A stretch of DNA of 35,751 nucleotides from Bacteroidia bacterium (GCA_026391655.1 JAPLDR010000064.1:33078-68828), one strand, 5' to 3'; counted from the first letter of the stretch, positions 7,819 through 17,589 are shown. The notes: a model not told the origin generated them from the sequence alone. A program made the numbers and translations.

Positions 7819-10800
7819 ATGAAAAAAAAATTAATTAAGGGCATTTCCCCTGACAGGGAAATCGTCCGTAAAATCTGGATGACTATGCGTCTGATAGTAT
7901 TACTGTTTTTCGTTTCACTCATGCATGTTTCAGCTTCGGTTTATTCACAAAAAACCCGGTTGAATATTAAGGTTGAAAACGCAACCTTACAGCAGGTTTT
8001 TAAAGCTCTTCAGGAACAATCTGAGTTTGATTTCTTTTATAAGAACGAACAGATTCCGGCCGATGCAAGGGTTTCAGTCGAGTTTCAGAACGAATCGGTT
8101 GAAGTAATCCTCAATCAAATTCTGAATGGCACCGGACTTACCTACCACGTGCTCGATAAAGACATTGTGATCAGTTCTAAAGGAATTGCTGACAATGAAA
8201 ACTCACAACAGCAACAAAATGTCGTTAAAGGTAAAGTCACCGATCAGTCCGGGGCAGCTCTTCCGGGGGCCTCTGTCATGGTAAAAGGCACTACCAACGG
8301 AGCAGTTACCAGTATTGAAGGGATTTATACCCTGGCAAATGTTCCGGCAAATGGCACAATAGTTTTTTCGTTCGTCGGAATGAAAACAGAAGAAATACAG
8401 GTTGGCGGTAAAACAGTTGTTAATATGATTCTGACTGAAGAAACGATAGGCTTGGAAGATATCGTTGTTATCGGTTACGGAACCGCCAAAAAGAGTGATG
8501 TTACGGGCGCATTAGCGAGCGTTTCTGAGAAGACAATCAAAGAAAAACCGGTTCAGAATGCGCTTCAGGCCATGCAAGGTAAAGCTGCAGGTGTTGACAT
8601 TGTCTCCAACGTACGTCCGGGTGAAGTTTCTTCAATTAGTATCAGGGGTACCCGTTCAATTAATGGTTCAAATTCCCCGCTCTTCGTTGTAGATGGCATT
8701 ATTATGATGGGTACGATCAATGATATTAACCCAAATGATATAGCAAGTATTGAAATTTTAAAAGATGCTTCTTCAACGGCAATATATGGATCTCGTGGTG
8801 CAAATGGCGTAATACTAATTACTACAAAAGCTGGGAAAAAGGGGAAAATCGCTGTAAATTATGAAGCATCACTGGCAATCGACCAGATCCATTCATTAAC
8901 TAAATGGGCTTCGGCAGGTGAAGCAATAGACCGTTACCGTCTGGCAGATATCGACGGTGCTACCTATAAGGCAGGATCTGTTGCGTTTAATTATCCGGAC
9001 CCCACGGCGGACATCCAAACTTTTGGAAATAGTGATGTTTCAACCATTAATGCTATCCGCAGTGGTTATGAATGGAACGACCCGGGAACCTATGCTTCTG
9101 TAAAAACCAGGGCTGCAACGACCGACGAGATTGCAAAGGGTTGGCCGGCACAAGTACCCGTTTATAATCCGGGCAATATACCAAGTACTGACTGGATTGG
9201 CTTGCTGACACAACCAAGTTCAACTCAAAACCATTTGCTTTCAATTTCTGCCGGTAATGATATATCAAAAGTGTATATATCTGCAGGTTATTTAGATAAT
9301 AACGGAACTCAAAAAAACCAGTCATACAGACGGTATACATTCAGACTTAACGGCGATATAACTCCAACGAAATGGATGAATGTTGGAGCTTCAATTAATG
9401 CATCGCGATCAATTCAGAATTATGGTACAATCAACCGCGCAGGTAGTGCTACGGGGCCTAAAGATGCTTATGGTACTGCATTAAGTGAGTATCCAATGGC
9501 TACTCCTTATGATGCAAACGGAGTTCTTATTGAAAAACCAGGTGGTAACAATACAATTCCGGTATGGAATCCATTAATTGACATCGACAATGCGAAGGAT
9601 GAACGGATGGCCACCAACCTTAATGCCAATCTTTACGCTGAAATAAAATTCCTGCCTTGGATCAGGTATCGGATGAATTTTGGTACGGGTATCCGGAACT
9701 ACAGAAACGCTACCTGGCAAGGATCACAGTCGACGTTGCTCCGTACAGCCACACCTCCGACTTCGACAGCCTCCTATGCTTCAGGTGAGACTTTTCAATA
9801 CATGCTTGAAAATCTTTTGTATATCGACAAAACCATTAATGTACACACTTTTGGTTTAACCCTCTTACAATCTGCTCAATACTTACGTTCCGAATCTTCG
9901 AATATTGGTGCATCAAAAATCCTGTATAATTCCAGTTTATGGTACAACCTTGGTGCAAATCTGAATGGCAAACCCGATGGTTATGGCACCGGTTTTGGAG
10001 AAAGTTCACTGCAGTCATACATGGGGAGATTCAATTATTCGCTGAAGAACAAATATCTGTTAACAATTACAGGTCGATGGGATGGATCATCCGTTTTGGC
10101 AGAAGGCCATAAATGGGACTTCTTCCCATCTTTTGCTGCGGCGTGGAAAATTCAGGAAGAGAACTTCCTTAAACCGATAGGATGGATTAATGAATTAAAA
10201 CTTCGACTTGGTTATGGTGTGACCGGTAATTCCGGTGTTGGATCATATACCACAATGGGACCCCTTACTCAATACAATTATGTTTTTGGAACAGCACCGG
10301 CAATTGGTTACATTCCGATGAGTATGGCGAATCCAGGCTTAAGCTGGGAAAAAACAGCCCAGATGAATACCGGGATAGACTTCTCAATTTTAAATCGCCG
10401 GATATCCGGTTCTGTCGAGTTTTACCAATCAAATACGAGCGATATTTTAATGCAACGCGATATCCCTGTAATAACAGGTTATCCAAATATTTGGTTCAAT
10501 ATTGGTAAGATGAGAAATACAGGTGTTGAAATAACTTTATCTACAGTAAATATCCAAAAACACGGACTAAGATGGACAACCGATCTTACCTTTTCGGCTA
10601 ATAAAGAAAGAATAGTTGAACTTGTAAACGGGAAAGAAGACATGAAAGCGAATAACTATTTTATTGGTCAACCATTACAGGTTTTCAGAACATATGTAGT
10701 AGATGGATTATGGCAGAACACAACTGATGATTTGGCAGAAATAGCCAAGTGGGCTGCAAATGGATTCTTTTTTGAACCCGGACAATACAAGCCTGTTGAA

Positions 10801-11391
10801 CAAGGAACTCCTGATTATAAGCTCACGGACGCCGACATGGTTATACGTGGATCTGATCGTCCAAAATGGGTAGCAGGTATGAACAACACAATAAGTTACA
10901 AAAATTTTGAGCTGAGCTTCTTTGTATATTCCCGTATTGGTCAATCCTACTTTTCATCGCTGCAGCCTGGAGGTTCCGCCGGCGGACAATACGTTGGTTA
11001 TGTGCGCAGTGCCAATCCAAATGAATTTTGGTCAGCCGATAATCCGAATGCCCGCTGGCCCAAACCGACTTCAAAAGCTAAAACGTCAGTTGCCGCTGTC
11101 AATCAGGCGATGTACATCAACGACGGATCTTTTGTAACAGTTAGGAACATTGGCTTATCCTATAGCGTTCCCTCCAGATTACTGGAAAAATATCAGGTTA
11201 AAAGTTGTCAGATCTATACACAGGTTCTCAATCCCTTCATTTTTGGCGGAGATGCAGTAAAAGCAGGATTAAATCCTGACGATACTAATGGTTGGACCTC
11301 TGTAAACTCTGTTGGTGACCCAACAGGCGGAAACAACAACAATACCATGATGATCCGAAGCCTGGTGTTTGGATTAAGAGTAGGTTTCTAA
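7819..11391 (+). CDS. SusC-like TonB-dependent outer-membrane transporter with STN domain
   Basis: An 1190-aa outer-membrane receptor. The signal peptide lies around residues 20-43 (RLIVLLFFVSLMHVSASVYS). Next are the STN secretin/TonB signalling domain (about 46-119), the carboxypeptidase-regulatory-like domain (about 136-206, VKGKVTDQSGAALPGASVMV), and the TonB-box/plug region (about 210-340: EDIVVIGYGTAKK, then FVVDGI and ILKDASSTAIYGSRGANGVI). The rest is the beta-barrel ending in VFGLRVGF, with the terminal aromatic typical of outer-membrane proteins. It imports oligosaccharides captured by the SusD partner encoded 23 bp downstream. The STN domain signals to the FecR protein encoded upstream, so this transporter is also the likely sensor. 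Substrate is inferred from neighbours as rhamnogalacturonan-I oligosaccharides. MTMRL at residue 21 is an alternative start. Confidence 0.97.
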   Translation: MKKKLIKGISPDREIVRKIWMTMRLIVLLFFVSLMHVSASVYSQKTRLNIKVENATLQQVFKALQEQSEFDFFYKNEQIPADARVSVEFQNESVEVILNQILNGTGLTYHVLDKDIVISSKGIADNENSQQQQNVVKGKVTDQSGAALPGASVMVKGTTNGAVTSIEGIYTLANVPANGTIVFSFVGMKTEEIQVGGKTVVNMILTEETIGLEDIVVIGYGTAKKSDVTGALASVSEKTIKEKPVQNALQAMQGKAAGVDIVSNVRPGEVSSISIRGTRSINGSNSPLFVVDGIIMMGTINDINPNDIASIEILKDASSTAIYGSRGANGVILITTKAGKKGKIAVNYEASLAIDQIHSLTKWASAGEAIDRYRLADIDGATYKAGSVAFNYPDPTADIQTFGNSDVSTINAIRSGYEWNDPGTYASVKTRAATTDEIAKGWPAQVPVYNPGNIPSTDWIGLLTQPSSTQNHLLSISAGNDISKVYISAGYLDNNGTQKNQSYRRYTFRLNGDITPTKWMNVGASINASRSIQNYGTINRAGSATGPKDAYGTALSEYPMATPYDANGVLIEKPGGNNTIPVWNPLIDIDNAKDERMATNLNANLYAEIKFLPWIRYRMNFGTGIRNYRNATWQGSQSTLLRTATPPTSTASYASGETFQYMLENLLYIDKTINVHTFGLTLLQSAQYLRSESSNIGASKILYNSSLWYNLGANLNGKPDGYGTGFGESSLQSYMGRFNYSLKNKYLLTITGRWDGSSVLAEGHKWDFFPSFAAAWKIQEENFLKPIGWINELKLRLGYGVTGNSGVGSYTTMGPLTQYNYVFGTAPAIGYIPMSMANPGLSWEKTAQMNTGIDFSILNRRISGSVEFYQSNTSDILMQRDIPVITGYPNIWFNIGKMRNTGVEITLSTVNIQKHGLRWTTDLTFSANKERIVELVNGKEDMKANNYFIGQPLQVFRTYVVDGLWQNTTDDLAEIAKWAANGFFFEPGQYKPVEQGTPDYKLTDADMVIRGSDRPKWVAGMNNTISYKNFELSFFVYSRIGQSYFSSLQPGGSAGGQYVGYVRSANPNEFWSADNPNARWPKPTSKAKTSVAAVNQAMYINDGSFVTVRNIGLSYSVPSRLLEKYQVKSCQIYTQVLNPFIFGGDAVKAGLNPDDTNGWTSVNSVGDPTGGNNNNTMMIRSLVFGLRVGF

Positions 11392-11414
11392 ACAATATTA
11401 AAAACAAACAGATT

Positions 11415-13757
11415 ATGAAAAAATATTTAATATTATTCGTCATCATTTTTTCCTTGGGAGCCTGCAGTAAAGACTTTTTAAAGGAAAAAGCAGTTACGAC
11501 CCTTACTCAGGATTTTTATAAAACTGCAGAGGGACTTGATATCCTCGTAAAAGGCACCTATCAGATTTTACGTTTTAAACCCGATTATAATCAAGGGCAA
11601 TATTTATTTGGTATTGGCAGCGATGTTGAAGTTTATGCGTGGTCAAATGCCGAACGTATTGATATGGGTGGGTATCTTGCTGCCGGTTGGGCGGCTTCAA
11701 CAGCTGCAAACAGGTATGCACCACAGGTAGGTATGTTGATCGGAGCAATTGGTGGATCAGTCTCAGAAGGGGTCTTTCCCACAATCAACCGTTGCAATGT
11801 ATTCCTTGAAAATTATGCTACTTTGAGTGCGGCTGACCAGACCAAACTGGCTGCACGAAAAGGAGAAATACTGTTTATACGAGCTTATTCATATTATCTC
11901 ATAACCAATGCTCTGGGAGATGTGCCGTTAATGCTTCAGAGCTTCAGTGGTATGCCTGAAAACTTTGCTTTCCCAAAAGCTTCGTTGGAGACGATCTATA
12001 AACAGTTGATCAGCGATCTTCGAATGGCAATATCTATTTTACCTGAAACAGTTGCGGCAGCAGACCTTGGAAGGATCACAAAACCGGCAGCAGCCCATTT
12101 TCTGGCCAAATTGTATCTTAACCGGGCTCAGGCTGCAGGTTGGGCAAGTGCTGAAACTCACCTTAAAATGCTTTATAAAGGAAGTGTTTCTACTGACCTT
12201 GATTCTGCAATCTTTTATTCAACAATGGTCATTGATCTGAAAAAAGGGAATAACGCTGCTTATGGCGGTTTGCAAACTGATGTCGCTGAACTTTGGAAAA
12301 ATGTTGCCGGGAACTACGACCGTGACAATTGCAAAGAGATCATACTTTCTGCGCAGTACGAACCAACCCAGGTTTACGATGGTCGTTACGGCAATACCTT
12401 AGTGCATTTGTTTAATAGTAATTATACCACATTGAATTGTGGTGTTACACGAAATCTGATGGACTATGGCCGGCCTTATGCGACTGCAGGGGCAAGCGAT
12501 TGGGGATACGATATGTACACTGATAGGGCGAACGACTCACGTTATTACAAGACTTTCCTTACAGATTATTTTGCCAATAATACGGTTTATAACGCAACAA
12601 CGCTTGAAGTCACTGGTGGAAAAGCATGGGATAACGGGACTGCTTATTATTACAACAATATAATTAAGGCTTCTGCTGATGCAGTAGCTGTAAGTGGCAA
12701 AATAAAGATCTTATACAAAAAAACCGGATTAGTTTATATTGAGAACTCAAAAGATCAACCATTGGATTCTGCATGGGTTGTTAGTCAGCCATTTATCCTG
12801 ATGGCAAGGTGGATGGTCGGAAGCCCGAATGGTGCCGGGTATTTCACCAAAAGCGGAACTACTATAACAGGATTCAAGCCTGGTGCAGTTGATCTGGCAA
12901 ATCCGAGTGTAATTACAAATTATGCTGCCCAAAACCGGAAAATATATTATAGAGTCAGTGGTGATAAAGGTGAGCCATTCGGCATTGACAGAAGTTTAAC
13001 CGTCTCTCAATGGTACATGGGACCACGCAAATGGTTGGATGTTAACAGGGGAACTGGTACAATCCCGAATAACCCCGGAGCAATTGATGTGCCTTTAATC
13101 CGTCTGGCCGAAACATACCTTATCCGCGCTGAAGCCTACGGTCGTAAAGGGAACTATGCAAGTGCAATTGTCGACTTGAATGTCTTACGTAAAAGAGCTG
13201 CTTTCCATGCCAATGAAAACAGATCGGAAATCTTAATGAAATACGAACCAGCTGTTTTAACGGGGAAATTGGTTGTTCCTGTAGCAGAAAAAGTCGCTCC
13301 TTATAAAGTTGTTACAGACAGTTATGACAAAATTATGGTCGATGGCACTGAATGGCAGACAGGATCAGCCAAAGCTGCAAAAGAGAATTATCCGGTCGAA
13401 GCCGCTTCCGATGATAAGAAGTTTATTCATTTCATTTACAATGAAAGAGCCCGCGAATTAATTTTCGAGGAGACTACAGTCGAAGATCTGCATAATGCAG
13501 GAATTCTGTTTGAGAGAGTCCGCGATCGCGATATGTTGGGTGCTCCTGCTTCTTCTGCGGGAACAGTGAACTTTCCATTCCCTGTTGATGATATTTCAGT
13601 TGGTACAGTCGGAGCAAGAGGAATTGGTAAAGGTCAGTTACAGAAGTTTCATACATTCAAACCCTGGCCACAATCCTATCTTGATTTGCTGACTGATGAA
13701 AAAGGTAACGCACTTGATGCAACAGCCAAAGCAGCTTACCAGAATCCAGGCTATTAA
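11415..13757 (+). CDS. SusD/RagB-like surface glycan-binding lipoprotein (long form)
   Basis: A 780-aa lipoprotein. The N-terminus MKKYLILFVIIFSLGAC places the lipobox cysteine at residue 17, followed by SKDFLKEKAVTTLTQDFYKTAEG, the usual SusD opening. TPR-like helices follow, including GEILFIRAYSYYLITNALGDVPL near 150-175 and the late SusD motif VPLIRLAETYLIRAEAYGRKGNY near 558-580, then the C-terminal FIYNERARELIFEE block near 675. It is anchored on the cell surface and forms the lid of the SusC transporter. At 780 aa it is much longer than the common 500-600 aa, with extra sequence between the N-terminal helices and the late TPR motif. It is encoded 23 bp after susC. Confidence 0.95.
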   Translation: MKKYLILFVIIFSLGACSKDFLKEKAVTTLTQDFYKTAEGLDILVKGTYQILRFKPDYNQGQYLFGIGSDVEVYAWSNAERIDMGGYLAAGWAASTAANRYAPQVGMLIGAIGGSVSEGVFPTINRCNVFLENYATLSAADQTKLAARKGEILFIRAYSYYLITNALGDVPLMLQSFSGMPENFAFPKASLETIYKQLISDLRMAISILPETVAAADLGRITKPAAAHFLAKLYLNRAQAAGWASAETHLKMLYKGSVSTDLDSAIFYSTMVIDLKKGNNAAYGGLQTDVAELWKNVAGNYDRDNCKEIILSAQYEPTQVYDGRYGNTLVHLFNSNYTTLNCGVTRNLMDYGRPYATAGASDWGYDMYTDRANDSRYYKTFLTDYFANNTVYNATTLEVTGGKAWDNGTAYYYNNIIKASADAVAVSGKIKILYKKTGLVYIENSKDQPLDSAWVVSQPFILMARWMVGSPNGAGYFTKSGTTITGFKPGAVDLANPSVITNYAAQNRKIYYRVSGDKGEPFGIDRSLTVSQWYMGPRKWLDVNRGTGTIPNNPGAIDVPLIRLAETYLIRAEAYGRKGNYASAIVDLNVLRKRAAFHANENRSEILMKYEPAVLTGKLVVPVAEKVAPYKVVTDSYDKIMVDGTEWQTGSAKAAKENYPVEAASDDKKFIHFIYNERARELIFEETTVEDLHNAGILFERVRDRDMLGAPASSAGTVNFPFPVDDISVGTVGARGIGKGQLQKFHTFKPWPQSYLDLLTDEKGNALDATAKAAYQNPGY

Positions 13758-13802
13758 TGGCAAGGTATAACATTAAAACTTAATGAATTAAATTACGAAT
13801 AG

Positions 13803-13833
13803 AAAAAGGTGGGTATTTTTACTCACCTTTTTT
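13803..13833 (+). terminator. Intrinsic terminator after susD
   Basis: AAAAAGGTGGGT and ACTCACCTTTTTT flank a short T-rich loop and form a stem of about 12 bp with one G-T pair, ending in a run of T. It sits 46 bp after the susD stop and 94 bp before the GH31 start. It would lower transcription of the enzyme genes relative to susCD or separate them into another unit. Confidence 0.75.
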
Positions 13834-13926
13834 AAACTATAGAATATTAATTGAGTCAAAATAGCTAGCTAAACGGAAGTTAATTCCGAAAATCAGTAAA
13901 CGAGATTTTAAATTCAACAATGAACC

Positions 13927-16362
13927 ATGAACTACAAAATTAAAAAATGCCTGATTGCATTCGTTATTTTCTTTATTAGCTCGCTAACAACCAGCGCAAA
14001 TACACAGCCTGCCTCCCAGACTAAAGTTTCGCATAAGGGGAATTTTATTGTCATTGATGCTGGTATGGATCATTACCATCTCGAAATCTGCACACCGTTA
14101 ATGATAAGAATCCGCCTGGCCGGATCTAACGGTTTTGAAGCCAATGAGCCATGGATGGTAAACCGTTATGAATGGGACGAGATCCCATTTACCTTCAGTG
14201 AAAAAAAGAATGTTGTGGAGATAAAAACAACCTCCCTTATTGCAAAAATTACGACCAATCCGGTTCGAATTGCCTTTTATTCTCCTGAAGGAGAATTGAT
14301 TAATAGTGATGCTTTATCCGGTAATCCAATGAATTATAATAACCAAGCACCTTCGTGTTTTAAGGAACTTCAGTCAGGCGAGCATTTCTTTGGATTTGGT
14401 GAGCGAATGGACTTTATGGATCAGCTCGGAAAAAAACTTACACTCGACGTTGGCCGCGGAACTGCCCGCGATCACGAAACGGGGGCCTATAACATACTGG
14501 AAGCCAATTATTCACCTGTGCCTTTTTTTATGAGCACCCGTGGTTATGGAATCTTCTTCCACAATGCCAGTCCAAGTACCTGGGACATGGGCCAATCATC
14601 AACAAAAAATTATTCATTTAGCGCCAGTGGCGGCGAACTTGACTACTATTTCATTTATGGCCCTTCGTTTAAAGAAATTATCCATCAATATACTTCACTT
14701 ACAGGAACTTCCCCTCTTTTACCCCGAACAGCAATGGGCTTACATGTAGGTACTTATAGCGGTGGTACCTGGGGATTCGAAGACATTACCTCTCAGTATT
14801 ACGTAGTTAAACTGGCTAAAAAATTCCGCGAGCTTGGCATTCCGGCCGATATTTTACACCTCGATTCGACGTGGCGCATCTTTGGAAAGATCAACGGAAA
14901 AGGCGGAACCAGTTTCGAATGGCGGCAACCCGGATTTCCCAATCCGAAAGCCATGTTTGACAGTTTGTATGCCTTGAATTACCAGATGGTTGGGTTGCAT
15001 ATCCGCCCACGAATTGACAACGGAAATCTCAAAAACTACCTTTCTATTGCCAAAGAAAGCGGTTTCACATATCCCGAGAACGGTAAACCGGGCGACTTCC
15101 CAAATTTCTTCGACCAAAAATCGGTTGACTGGTGGTGGGATAATTGTCTCAAACCACTTGCCGATATGGGTTGTAAATTTGTAAAAACCGACGAAGGAAG
15201 TGCGTTTGGCCGTGTTGGCAATGAACTGGTCGACAAAATGGGTCCGCAGGGAAAAGAAATTGCAAAGTTGCATAACCTTTTCCCAATTGCCTATGCAAAA
15301 GCTCCTTTCCTTAAGTTTCAGGAATACAATCAAATGCGGGGAATGGAACACACGCGTGAAGGGTTTGCAGGAATCCAGCGTTATCCGTTTATTTTTGCCG
15401 GCGACTGGCCATCCTTATGGCAGTATTTCAAACCGGTCATCCGTGCCGGACTGAACATTGGCCTTTCGGGAGTACCAGCCTGGGCTAATTGCATGGGTGG
15501 TTTCGAGCAGGTTGCTGATCCTGAATTGTTTGTCCGTTGGGTGCAATTCGGAATGTTCAGTCCTGTTGCTCACCTGTTTGGTATGGAACACCCCAACTAC
15601 AAGGAGCCCTGGAATTATGGAGCTGAAGCACAAGCCATTTTTACCAAATATGACAAATTGCGTTACCGACTGATTCCATACTTATATTCTTCCTGCTATG
15701 AATCTTACAAAACCGGAAGCCCGATTATTCAGGCACTGGTTTTTAACTATCCCAATGATGTGAATACCTACAACATCGACGATCAGTATTTCTTCGGGGA
15801 AAATATGCTGGTTTGTCCCGTGACCGAAAAAGGGGCAAAATCGCGTACCTTGTATCTGCCGGAAGGAAATTGGATTGATTACTGGTCGGGCGAAAAATAC
15901 ACTGGAAGACAAACTATCATCACAAAAACACCACTTGAAAAATTACCCATTTTTGTAAAAGCCGGGGCGATTATTCCGATGCAGCCCGATATGCAATATT
16001 TCGGCGAAAAACCAATTGATCCGGTAACCCTGGATATTTACCCATCAGGAAATTCTTCGGCTAAAATGTATGAAGACGATGGTTTATCACTGAATTACCA
16101 GAAAGGTGATTTTGCGCAAACTGAAATTACCTGTTCAGAAAATAGCGGGTCAATACGTGTTGAAATTATGGCTTTCTCAGGAAAATACAAGGTTGCCGAC
16201 CGGAACTATACACTTTGGGTTCACATGGATAAAAAACCTTCATCTGTAACATCCGGCGCAAACGCGCTGAATGATTGGACGTTTGATGCAAAGAAAAATG
16301 TGTTGGAACTAACAATTGCGAAAAGTGCGATCGGGAAAATAAATGTAGAAATTAATAAATAA
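13927..16362 (+). CDS. GH31 alpha-glycosidase, secreted
   Basis: An 811-aa protein with a signal peptide (KKCLIAFVIFFISSLTTSA). The N-terminal beta-sandwich (about 30-255) includes EHFFGFGERMDFMDQ. The GH31 barrel (about 265-600) includes PADILHLDSTW (306-316) and a C-terminal beta domain follows (FVKAGAIIPMQPD is diagnostic). The predicted nucleophile is D422 in KTDEG (420-424); the acid/base is D493 in FAGDW (490-494), followed by LNIGLSGVPAWANCMGGF, the family's active-site wall. GH31 includes alpha-glucosidases, alpha-xylosidases, alpha-galactosidases and others. The KTDEG motif replaces the common WxDMNE form, so specificity is open; in a pectin locus an alpha-linked side-chain sugar is likely. 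The PL22-like gene starts 6 bp after the stop. Confidence 0.9.
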   Translation: MNYKIKKCLIAFVIFFISSLTTSANTQPASQTKVSHKGNFIVIDAGMDHYHLEICTPLMIRIRLAGSNGFEANEPWMVNRYEWDEIPFTFSEKKNVVEIKTTSLIAKITTNPVRIAFYSPEGELINSDALSGNPMNYNNQAPSCFKELQSGEHFFGFGERMDFMDQLGKKLTLDVGRGTARDHETGAYNILEANYSPVPFFMSTRGYGIFFHNASPSTWDMGQSSTKNYSFSASGGELDYYFIYGPSFKEIIHQYTSLTGTSPLLPRTAMGLHVGTYSGGTWGFEDITSQYYVVKLAKKFRELGIPADILHLDSTWRIFGKINGKGGTSFEWRQPGFPNPKAMFDSLYALNYQMVGLHIRPRIDNGNLKNYLSIAKESGFTYPENGKPGDFPNFFDQKSVDWWWDNCLKPLADMGCKFVKTDEGSAFGRVGNELVDKMGPQGKEIAKLHNLFPIAYAKAPFLKFQEYNQMRGMEHTREGFAGIQRYPFIFAGDWPSLWQYFKPVIRAGLNIGLSGVPAWANCMGGFEQVADPELFVRWVQFGMFSPVAHLFGMEHPNYKEPWNYGAEAQAIFTKYDKLRYRLIPYLYSSCYESYKTGSPIIQALVFNYPNDVNTYNIDDQYFFGENMLVCPVTEKGAKSRTLYLPEGNWIDYWSGEKYTGRQTIITKTPLEKLPIFVKAGAIIPMQPDMQYFGEKPIDPVTLDIYPSGNSSAKMYEDDGLSLNYQKGDFAQTEITCSENSGSIRVEIMAFSGKYKVADRNYTLWVHMDKKPSSVTSGANALNDWTFDAKKNVLELTIAKSAIGKINVEINK

Positions 16363-16368
16363 TAAAAC

Positions 16369-17589
16369 ATGAACCGAAACTGTTTATTTGGACTGCTGCT
16401 CTTAATTATAGCAGGTGCAGGCAAAGCACAAAAGTTGCCATTGCTCGAAACCGGTTCGGTTAAACCGATGCCGGCTGAATGGATCGACAAGGACACCAAT
16501 CATAAAATCATCCATCTTGTTTCAGGTGAAGGCGATAACCAAAGTTTCTATTTTCACAACAACCCGTTTCTTCGGGCAAATGACGGGAAAGGTGAAAAAA
16601 TGATTTTCTACAGAAAGGTGAATAGCGATATGCAGCTATTCTCAGTCGATCTCAAATCACATAAAACTGATCAAATCACGAGTAAAAAAAGAGTTTCCGG
16701 AGAAATTGTGGCCACAAAAGGACGCGAGGTTTATTATCAGTGTGGCGACAGTGTATTTGCTACCGGAATCGAAAACCATAAGACAAGGCTGATTTATGTT
16801 TTTACAGACAGTATCCGGGGGAAGATTACTACCTTAAATGCCGATGAAACGCTGCTGGCCGGGGCACTCAGTTCTCCGGAGGAGGCCGAAATTTATAAAC
16901 AGTTTCCAGAGAAAAGCCAGTATTTCAATCGTATTTACGATGCAAAACTTCGTCGGACACTCTTTACTATACCTGCTCAAGGTGGTGAATTGAAAAAAAT
17001 ATATTCCGAAAAGGCGTGGCTTAATCACATTCAATTCTCACCAGTAACCCCTTATTTATTGATGTTTTGTCATGAAGGCCCCTGGCACAAAGTCGACCGC
17101 ATTTGGACGGTAAATATAAAAGGTGGTGAGCCGGTATTGATGCACAAACGGACAATGGAAGGCGAAATTGCGGGACACGAGTTTTTTAGTCCCGACGGGA
17201 AAAGGATTTGGTTTGACCTGCAAATGCCACGTAGCAAGACATTTTTTCTGAGTGGGTCAGATTTGGCAACGGGTGAAGAAAAAAGATATGAGATGACCCG
17301 CAATGAATGGTCGATCCACTTCACAGTTTCACCTGATTTCAAGCTTTTTGCAGGCGATGGCGGTGACCCCGGTCAGGTGGCAAGAGCACAGGATGGGATG
17401 TGGATCTACTTGTTTTATCCGGAAGGAGATCATTTCCGCTCCGAACGATTAGTAAACATGAAGCACCACGGTTACAAACTGGAACCAAATGTCCATTTTT
17501 CTCCGGACGGGAAATGGATTATCTTTAGAGCTAATTTCGAAGGCCATACCGATATTTATGCCGTTGAAATTGAAAAATCGAACAATTAA
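16369..17589 (+). CDS. PL22 oligogalacturonate lyase-like beta-propeller, secreted
   Basis: A 406-aa protein with a signal peptide cut near residue 20 (LLLLIIAGAGKAQ). It is a seven-bladed propeller of the oligogalacturonate lyase family. HEGPWHKVDRIW starts at 235, GHEFFSPDGKRIWFD at 269, and EPNVHFSPDGKWIIF at 372. These carry the His residues that the family uses for metal binding and catalysis (H235, H240, H270, H376 are candidates). Family members cleave unsaturated or saturated di-/oligogalacturonides by beta-elimination. The characterised enterobacterial enzymes are cytoplasmic, whereas this one has an export signal and so probably works in the periplasm on galacturonate-containing oligosaccharides brought in by SusCD. 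It is placed 6 bp after GH31 and 49 bp before GH106, clearly in the same transcript. Confidence 0.85.
   Translation: MNRNCLFGLLLLIIAGAGKAQKLPLLETGSVKPMPAEWIDKDTNHKIIHLVSGEGDNQSFYFHNNPFLRANDGKGEKMIFYRKVNSDMQLFSVDLKSHKTDQITSKKRVSGEIVATKGREVYYQCGDSVFATGIENHKTRLIYVFTDSIRGKITTLNADETLLAGALSSPEEAEIYKQFPEKSQYFNRIYDAKLRRTLFTIPAQGGELKKIYSEKAWLNHIQFSPVTPYLLMFCHEGPWHKVDRIWTVNIKGGEPVLMHKRTMEGEIAGHEFFSPDGKRIWFDLQMPRSKTFFLSGSDLATGEEKRYEMTRNEWSIHFTVSPDFKLFAGDGGDPGQVARAQDGMWIYLFYPEGDHFRSERLVNMKHHGYKLEPNVHFSPDGKWIIFRANFEGHTDIYAVEIEKSNN

Noticed and set aside
13920-13943. Seven-codon ORF (ATG at 13920) overlapping the GH31 start in another frame
   Set aside because: It arises by chance from ATGAACCATGAAC; nothing suggests translation.
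14854-15351. 165-codon reverse-strand ORF inside the GH31 gene
   Set aside because: It is a shadow of the strongly supported GH31 coding frame, with no family motifs or signal.
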